Part shown: in pieces, positions 60,503 to 64,000 of the stretch | Numbering within the stretch: position 1 is the first letter of the stretch | Layout: each line of letters opens with the position of its first letter | From: Pantanalinema sp. | Lineage (GTDB): Bacteria; Cyanobacteriota; Sericytochromatia; S15B-MN24; UBA4093 | DNA length: 64,000 nt | Direction of reading: 5' to 3' | Assembly (NCBI GenBank): GCA_036704125.1 | Contig: DATNQI010000004.1 | Coordinates: 47,198 to 111,197, forward strand | Position numbers and translations under genes: made by a program | The notes under the pieces: generated by a model | Told to the model about the DNA's origin: nothing | Databases searched by the model: none | Seen by the model: only the letters and a program-made list of their open reading frames with translations

Positions 60503-60912
60503 GCGAGCAGCTCGTCCGTGGAGAGCGATCGCTGCAGCTCCAGGGCCTCCTCCACCACGTCGGGGGTGCAGAAGTCGAGGCGCACCAGGATCTCGCCCAG
60601 CTGGCCGCCGTGGCGGCGCTGCTCGTCGAGGGCGTCCAGCAACTGCAGGTAGCGCAGCTCGCCGTTGGAGACGAGCAGCTCGCCCAGCCGGATCTGGATC
60701 TTGTACTCGCGCAGGCAAGGGATGAGCTGGTCGAAAGGAAGGCAACCGAGCTCGACCATGATCTCGCCGATGCGCAGGTGACGCATCTTGGTCTCCTGGA
60801 GGGCGAGGCCCGCTCGTAGTTGCTCCGAGGTGATGAGGGACTTCGAAATCAGGAAGTCGCCAAAGAACCCGGCTTGAATCTCTTCAATGAAGGCTTCTTT
60901 CTGCGTGGTCAA
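60499..60912 (-). CDS. MshEN/GspE-N-like protein, possible cyclic di-GMP sensor
   Basis: The 137-residue protein contains two related repeats: FGDFLISKSLITSEQLRAGLALQETK (residues ~17-42) and RLGELLVSNGELRYLQLLDALDEQRR (~75-100), each followed by a (I/L)GEI segment. Both match the pattern of MshEN/GspE N-terminal domains, which bind c-di-GMP in some secretion ATPases; no ATPase domain is attached. TTG start at 60912 has GGGGG 7 bases upstream. It is the first gene of the nagZ/ABC operon and its stop overlaps nagZ (GTGA). A signalling role over the operon is inferred only from position. Confidence 0.75.
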   Translation of the reverse strand: MTTQKEAFIEEIQAGFFGDFLISKSLITSEQLRAGLALQETKMRHLRIGEIMVELGCLPFDQLIPCLREYKIQIRLGELLVSNGELRYLQLLDALDEQRRHGGQLGEILVRLDFCTPDVVEEALELQRSLSTDELLA

Positions 60913-60979
60913 CGTGTTCCCCCTTCACCGCGCCTCACGGCACCATGCCCCGCATGGGGCACGCCATTCTCCGAGCAAG

Positions 60980-61006
60980 AGTATACCCAATCGGTGGCTC
61001 GGACAA
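60980..61006 (-). promoter_or_regulatory. Promoter of the MshEN-nagZ-ABC operon
   Basis: On the minus strand TTGTCC (61001-61006) and TATACT (60980-60985) lie 15 bases apart; shifted by one base the -35 is TTTGTC with 16. The start codon is about 70 bases downstream. The leader also holds a short inverted repeat (TGCCCC with GGGGCA, near 60948-60962). Confidence 0.45.
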
Positions 61007-61073
61007 ATCATCCCGGCGGGTTTCGGTCTAAAATGAGCATCGAGACGAGGGGGCACGACGAGGGGAGAAGCAG

Positions 61074-62126
61074 ATGCTTGCAGGGTCAAAGGCGAGATTT
61101 GGAGCGGCGATCGCGGGGGCCATCCTCATGCTCAACGGGTGCAGCGCGGGCTATCTTCTCAAGCAAGGCTATGGCCAGGCCTCCTTGCTCTTCCAGCGCG
61201 AATCCATGGCCGCCGCGCGCACCGACTCGCGCCTGAGCGACGAAGAGCGGCAGCGACTCGACGTGGTGAGCCAAGCGAAGGCCTACGCCATCCGGGCCAT
61301 CGGCCTCAAGCAGAGCGGAAGCTACGACCAGGTGATCGTGCTCGATCGCTCGGCCGTCACCTACGTGGTCGCGGGGGCCCCCAAGGACAAGCTCGAGCCC
61401 TACCTCTGGCACTTCCCCGTGGTCGGGGCGGTGCCCTACAAGGGCTTCTTCGATCGCGCCGAGGCGATCGCGGAGAAGGAGGGGCTCGAGGCCAAGGGGT
61501 TCGACGCGTACCTGCGCGGCGTCGCCGCCTTCAGCCTGCTCGGCTGGATCCCCGACCCGCTCTACTCGCCCCTCTTGAAGTACGAGGCGCCGGTGCTCGC
61601 CAACACCATCATCCACGAGCTGACGCACGGGACGGTCTTCCTGAAGGGGGAAGCGAGCTTCAACGAGGGGTTCGCCACCTTCGTGGGAAACCAGGGAGGA
61701 ATCGGCTTCATGCGCGAGCGCTACGGCGCCGATTCGGCGGAGGCCCGCTACGCGGAGGGCATGGTCAGGGACGAGCGAAAATTCACGGCCTTCCTGCAGA
61801 CGCTCGGCGCTCGGCTGCGCGAGCTCTACGCCTCGTCGCGCACGCCGGCAGAGAAGCTCGCCGAGCGCGAGAAGGTCTTCGCCGAGGCCCGGGCCCAGTT
61901 CGCCTTGATCCCCTTCGAGACCGATCACAATGCCTGGTTCGGGAAGGCGACGCTCAACAACGCCTTCCTCATGACCCTCTTGACCTACCAGTCCAACGCG
62001 GATCGCTTCGAGAAGGTGTACGAGCGCCTGGGGCGGGACTTGCCGGCCATGGTGCAATTTTTTCGGGACCGGGTCGCCAAGCAACCCGATCCCGAGGCCT
62101 ACCTGGATCGCTGGCTGAAGTCCTAG
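61074..62126 (+). CDS. Putative zinc aminopeptidase lipoprotein (Aminopep family)
   Basis: The 350-residue protein has a lipoprotein signal (AIAGAILMLNGC) and matches the putative aminopeptidase family: GYLLKQGYGQASLL, FPVVGAVPYKGFFDRAEA, zinc motif HELTH (IIHELTHGTVF, about residue 181) and SFNEGFATFVG, which supplies the third ligand. It probably cleaves peptides in the periplasm. Start ATG 61074 has GGGGAGAAG about 6 bases upstream. A -10-like TAAAAT is at 61029-61034. The stop codon shares a CTAG palindrome with the stop of the convergent zinc-ribbon gene. Confidence 0.85.
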   Translation: MLAGSKARFGAAIAGAILMLNGCSAGYLLKQGYGQASLLFQRESMAAARTDSRLSDEERQRLDVVSQAKAYAIRAIGLKQSGSYDQVIVLDRSAVTYVVAGAPKDKLEPYLWHFPVVGAVPYKGFFDRAEAIAEKEGLEAKGFDAYLRGVAAFSLLGWIPDPLYSPLLKYEAPVLANTIIHELTHGTVFLKGEASFNEGFATFVGNQGGIGFMRERYGADSAEARYAEGMVRDERKFTAFLQTLGARLRELYASSRTPAEKLAEREKVFAEARAQFALIPFETDHNAWFGKATLNNAFLMTLLTYQSNADRFEKVYERLGRDLPAMVQFFRDRVAKQPDPEAYLDRWLKS

Positions 62127-62335
62127 AAAACCGAAGGGACGGCCGATCCGACCTGGATCTCGCTGGTCGCGATGAAGAAGACATCCGAGTGAGGAGCCAC
62201 CGAGACCATGCTCAGGTCCTCGTCCAGGACATCGACCATGACGTTGCATCCCGCGCAGGAGAACTCCTCACCACTGACGGTGTCGGCCTTGAGGGGCCGG
62301 TGGCAGAAGGGGCAGCTGAAAGCGGTCTTGATCAT
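62123..62335 (-). CDS. Small zinc-ribbon protein
   Basis: The 70-residue protein starts at ATG 62335 (AGGAGG 8 bases upstream), not at the longer frame start. It has a zinc ribbon with CPFC (FSCPFCHRPL) and CAGC (FSCAGCNVM), followed by a Val/Ser-rich tail. The function is unknown. It is convergent with the aminopeptidase gene, overlapping by 4 bases. Confidence 0.75.
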   Translation of the reverse strand: MIKTAFSCPFCHRPLKADTVSGEEFSCAGCNVMVDVLDEDLSMVSVAPHSDVFFIATSEIQVGSAVPSVF

Positions 62336-62621
62336 GGATTCATCCTCCTGGAGGGTATCTTCCCGGTTCACTTCATATTTAAACACAAACCTTTGTAAAC
62401 TTGCCTGCTTGTGAATCCTGCTCGTTGTGGGTAAAAGCGGCTCAACGCAACGGTTTGGAGCCGTGAAAAGATTCGAAATATTTCTTTACAAACCCTTGCT
62501 TCTGTCTTGCGCGCTGCGCACTTATCGTAAGAACGATGGAGATTTAACAAGGGCTTGATACTATTCGACAACCCTTAACACGCCTGCGACCATAACAAGC
62601 GAAGAGGAAAGGAGCGTCTGC
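62336..62621. other. AT-rich intergenic region before the tandem paralogues
   Basis: This 286-base stretch is clearly richer in A and T than its surroundings (for example 62373-62400 and 62455-62515) and holds no recognisable gene. It contains the extended -10 at 62556-62564 and several A/T runs that could bend DNA or bind a nucleoid protein. Confidence 0.6.
62556..62564 (+). promoter_or_regulatory. Extended -10 promoter of the MGNTSISSGG genes
   Basis: TGATACTAT lies 58 bases before the start at 62622. It is embedded in AT-rich DNA, with no good -35 at 17 bases. Confidence 0.5.
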
Positions 62622-62738
62622 ATGGGAAACACCAGCATTTCCTCGGGAGGCATCAACGCCATCTTCGCCGAGGCGGTCATCGGCCGTAAGACCGAAGAGA
62701 TGGAGCCCGTCGCCAAGCCCATCGAGGCGATCGCCGCC
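62622..62738 (+). repeat. 5' end repeated at 63873-63989
   Basis: The first ~39 codons of the two adjacent genes align without gaps. DNA identity is high but scattered third-base changes and one long exact block (around 62697-62720 and 63948-63971) show an older duplication under protein selection. Confidence 0.7.
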
Positions 62739-63818
62739 GGTGCCATCGAGGATCGCTCGGCCCCGGCCGTGCCGGACCACAAGGACATCGTGCCGATCGG
62801 CCAAGACAGCAACCTCAAGCTCGGCAGCCTCTCCGCGCCCGCCCCGGCCTCCAACGACACCAAGCAGGGCGGCTGGCTCGACACGCTGCTCGGCGGCGCG
62901 CCGGCTCCGAACGTCGATTCCGACTTGCTCGCGCAGATCTACCGCAAGCGCGATGCGGCCCTCAAGGGCGAGGTCGATACCTCGCCCATCACCGCCAACA
63001 AGGCAGCCCCCCGCCAGAACGACAACTGGAAGAGCAGCGGCCTCTATGGCCCGGGCGCGAAGGGCAGCGACAGGCAGCGCGCGATCCCCGGCTACAAGAT
63101 GGACGCCCTCGAGGCGGAGTTCGGCAAATTCCACGGCATCGGGCGCAACACCAATCCTCGCAACGCGGCGGGCCCCTTTGGCGGCATGCACCTGAGCGAA
63201 GCCTACGACAAGCTCTGCGCGGGCGACATCGCGGGCGCCAAGCAGTGCTACCAGACCGCCTCGAAGACCGTCTCGCCCATCATGCTCGATCTCAACGGCG
63301 ACGGAAAGCTCGGGACCACCGGCGTCTCGACCGCCAAGGAGCGCATGACCGGCGAGATCGGCAAGACCGTCCAGTTCGACATCGACGGCGACGGCACCAA
63401 GGACAACATCGAGTGGATGAAGGGCGACGGCGACGGGATGCTCGTCGATGACTCGGACGGCGGCGCGACCAAGGCCCTCAACACGGACGGCGAGATCGAC
63501 GGCACCCGGCTCTTCGGGGATCAAGGCGGCAAGTTCGACAACGGCTATGAGAAGCTGAAGCGCTTCGACAAGGACGGGGACGGCAAGCTGACCGGAGCCG
63601 AGCTGAACGGCCTCAAGGTCTGGGTGGACGACGGGGATGCCCGTCTCGGCCAGGGCGAGCTTAAGAGCCTGCGGGATCTGGGCATCACGGAGATCTCGGT
63701 GGTCATGAAGCTGCAGCAGAACGAGCGAGGCGAAGACCTCATGCGCTCGAGCTTCACCCAGAATGGCCAGTCCAAGGTGACCGAGGACGTCTGGTTCGCC
63801 GACGCCTCGAAAGGATAA
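62622..63818 (+). CDS. RTX-like/EF-hand-like acidic protein with MGNTSISSGG N-terminus
   Basis: The 398-residue protein begins MGNTSISSGGINAIFAEAVI, which is repeated almost exactly at the start of the next gene. The middle is disordered. The C-terminal ~170 residues have Asp/Gly-rich calcium-like loops (LDLNGDGKLG, FDIDGDGTKDNIEW, RFDKDGDGKLTGAE) as in the C-terminal part of hemolysin-type proteins, followed by LKVWVDDGDARLGQGELKSLRDLGITEISV. No classical signal peptide is present, so the conserved N-terminus may direct export or assembly. AAAGGAG lies at about 62610-62615. Confidence 0.8.
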   Translation: MGNTSISSGGINAIFAEAVIGRKTEEMEPVAKPIEAIAAGAIEDRSAPAVPDHKDIVPIGQDSNLKLGSLSAPAPASNDTKQGGWLDTLLGGAPAPNVDSDLLAQIYRKRDAALKGEVDTSPITANKAAPRQNDNWKSSGLYGPGAKGSDRQRAIPGYKMDALEAEFGKFHGIGRNTNPRNAAGPFGGMHLSEAYDKLCAGDIAGAKQCYQTASKTVSPIMLDLNGDGKLGTTGVSTAKERMTGEIGKTVQFDIDGDGTKDNIEWMKGDGDGMLVDDSDGGATKALNTDGEIDGTRLFGDQGGKFDNGYEKLKRFDKDGDGKLTGAELNGLKVWVDDGDARLGQGELKSLRDLGITEISVVMKLQQNERGEDLMRSSFTQNGQSKVTEDVWFADASKG

Positions 63819-63872
63819 TCGACGCCTCGACGAGGCAGGCGCCCCTCATCGGAGCGATTAAGGAGCAAGGCA

Positions 63873-64000
63873 ATGGGCAACACGAGCATCTCTTCCGGCG
63901 GCATCTCCGCCATCGTCGCCGGAGCCGTCATCGGACGAAAGACCGATGAGATGGAGCCCGTCGCCAAGCCCCTGGAGGCCATCGTCGCCGACGGCATCCA
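63873..64000 (+). CDS. Tandem paralogue of the preceding gene (partial, cut by window end)
   Basis: The first 42 codons encode a sequence like the start of the previous protein: MGNTSISSGGISAIVAGAVI, then GRKTDEMEPVAKPLEAIV. AAGGAG (63860-63865) lies 7 bases before ATG 63873, and the 54-base gap suggests co-transcription. The remainder lies outside the window. Confidence 0.8.
   Translation, partial: MGNTSISSGGISAIVAGAVIGRKTDEMEPVAKPLEAIVADGI

Overview
The window is GC-rich, tightly packed bacterial DNA with mostly G/C third codon positions, many 4-base start/stop overlaps (ATGA, GTGA) and several GTG and TTG starts. Two genes point to a cyanobacterial lineage: an LdpA-type 4Fe-4S protein (44069-45109) and, directly after it, a Ycf45-type AAA/R3H protein (45111-46649). 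A cyanophycinase-family protein (7145-8854) fits this. No photosynthesis gene is present, so my best guess is a non-photosynthetic Cyanobacteriota relative of the Sericytochromatia/Tanganyikabacteria kind. This is inference from gene content only.

Layout. 1-3540: tail of a probable ECF sigma factor, a zinc-binding anti-sigma factor, an RseB/MucB-like protein and an HtrA protease (an envelope-stress module, with an RpoE-like promoter in front of htrA), then a PAP2 phosphatase. 3694-6999: glpK-glpD glycerol catabolism. 7145-11062: a secreted duplicated cyanophycinase, an alpha/beta hydrolase and a LysM-LysM-peptidase protein. 11069-13023: PAS histidine kinase and response regulator. 13200-16465: leucyl aminopeptidase, thioesterase, MBL hydrolase, DUF3465 lipoprotein. 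16744-20315: heterodimeric ABC exporter. 20386-22697: aroH-aroF-tyrA. 22867-26750: ilvE, a secreted protein, an acyltransferase-3 protein and an SGNH lipoprotein. 26883-31148: GAF histidine kinase, RluD-type pseudouridine synthase, HD hydrolase, amino-acid permease. 31291-32439: NAGPA-like membrane protein. 32495-38431 (minus strand): yajQ-rplI-dnaB-purA and sucC-sucD. 38615-41211: rlmH, a DUF1934 protein, argS. 41308-46649: FapA-like DUF342 protein, Orn/Lys/Arg decarboxylase-fold enzyme, ldpA, ycf45. 46766-49484: nitroreductase behind two operator-like dyads, then two lipoproteins. 49685-51544: a TnpB-family gene whose frame runs without a stop into a phasin-like gene. 51658-60912: peptidoglycan recycling and sugar uptake (an AnmK-MurQ fusion, and a minus-strand operon of MshEN-like protein, nagZ, solute-binding protein and two permeases). 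61074-64000: an aminopeptidase lipoprotein, a zinc ribbon, and two tandem paralogues sharing the N-terminus MGNTSISSGG, the second cut by the window end.

Working together. NagZ releases GlcNAc and anhydro-MurNAc species, AnmK makes MurNAc-6-phosphate and MurQ converts it to GlcNAc-6-phosphate; the linked ABC importer probably brings in a related sugar. The sigma, anti-sigma, RseB and HtrA genes form one stress circuit. At least twelve genes or operons are preceded by an extended -10 of the form TGnTAnnnT (one with GATAAT), usually with a poor -35, which looks like the main promoter style here. No rRNA, tRNA, CRISPR array or prophage was recognised, and no stretch longer than 300 bases lacks a gene.
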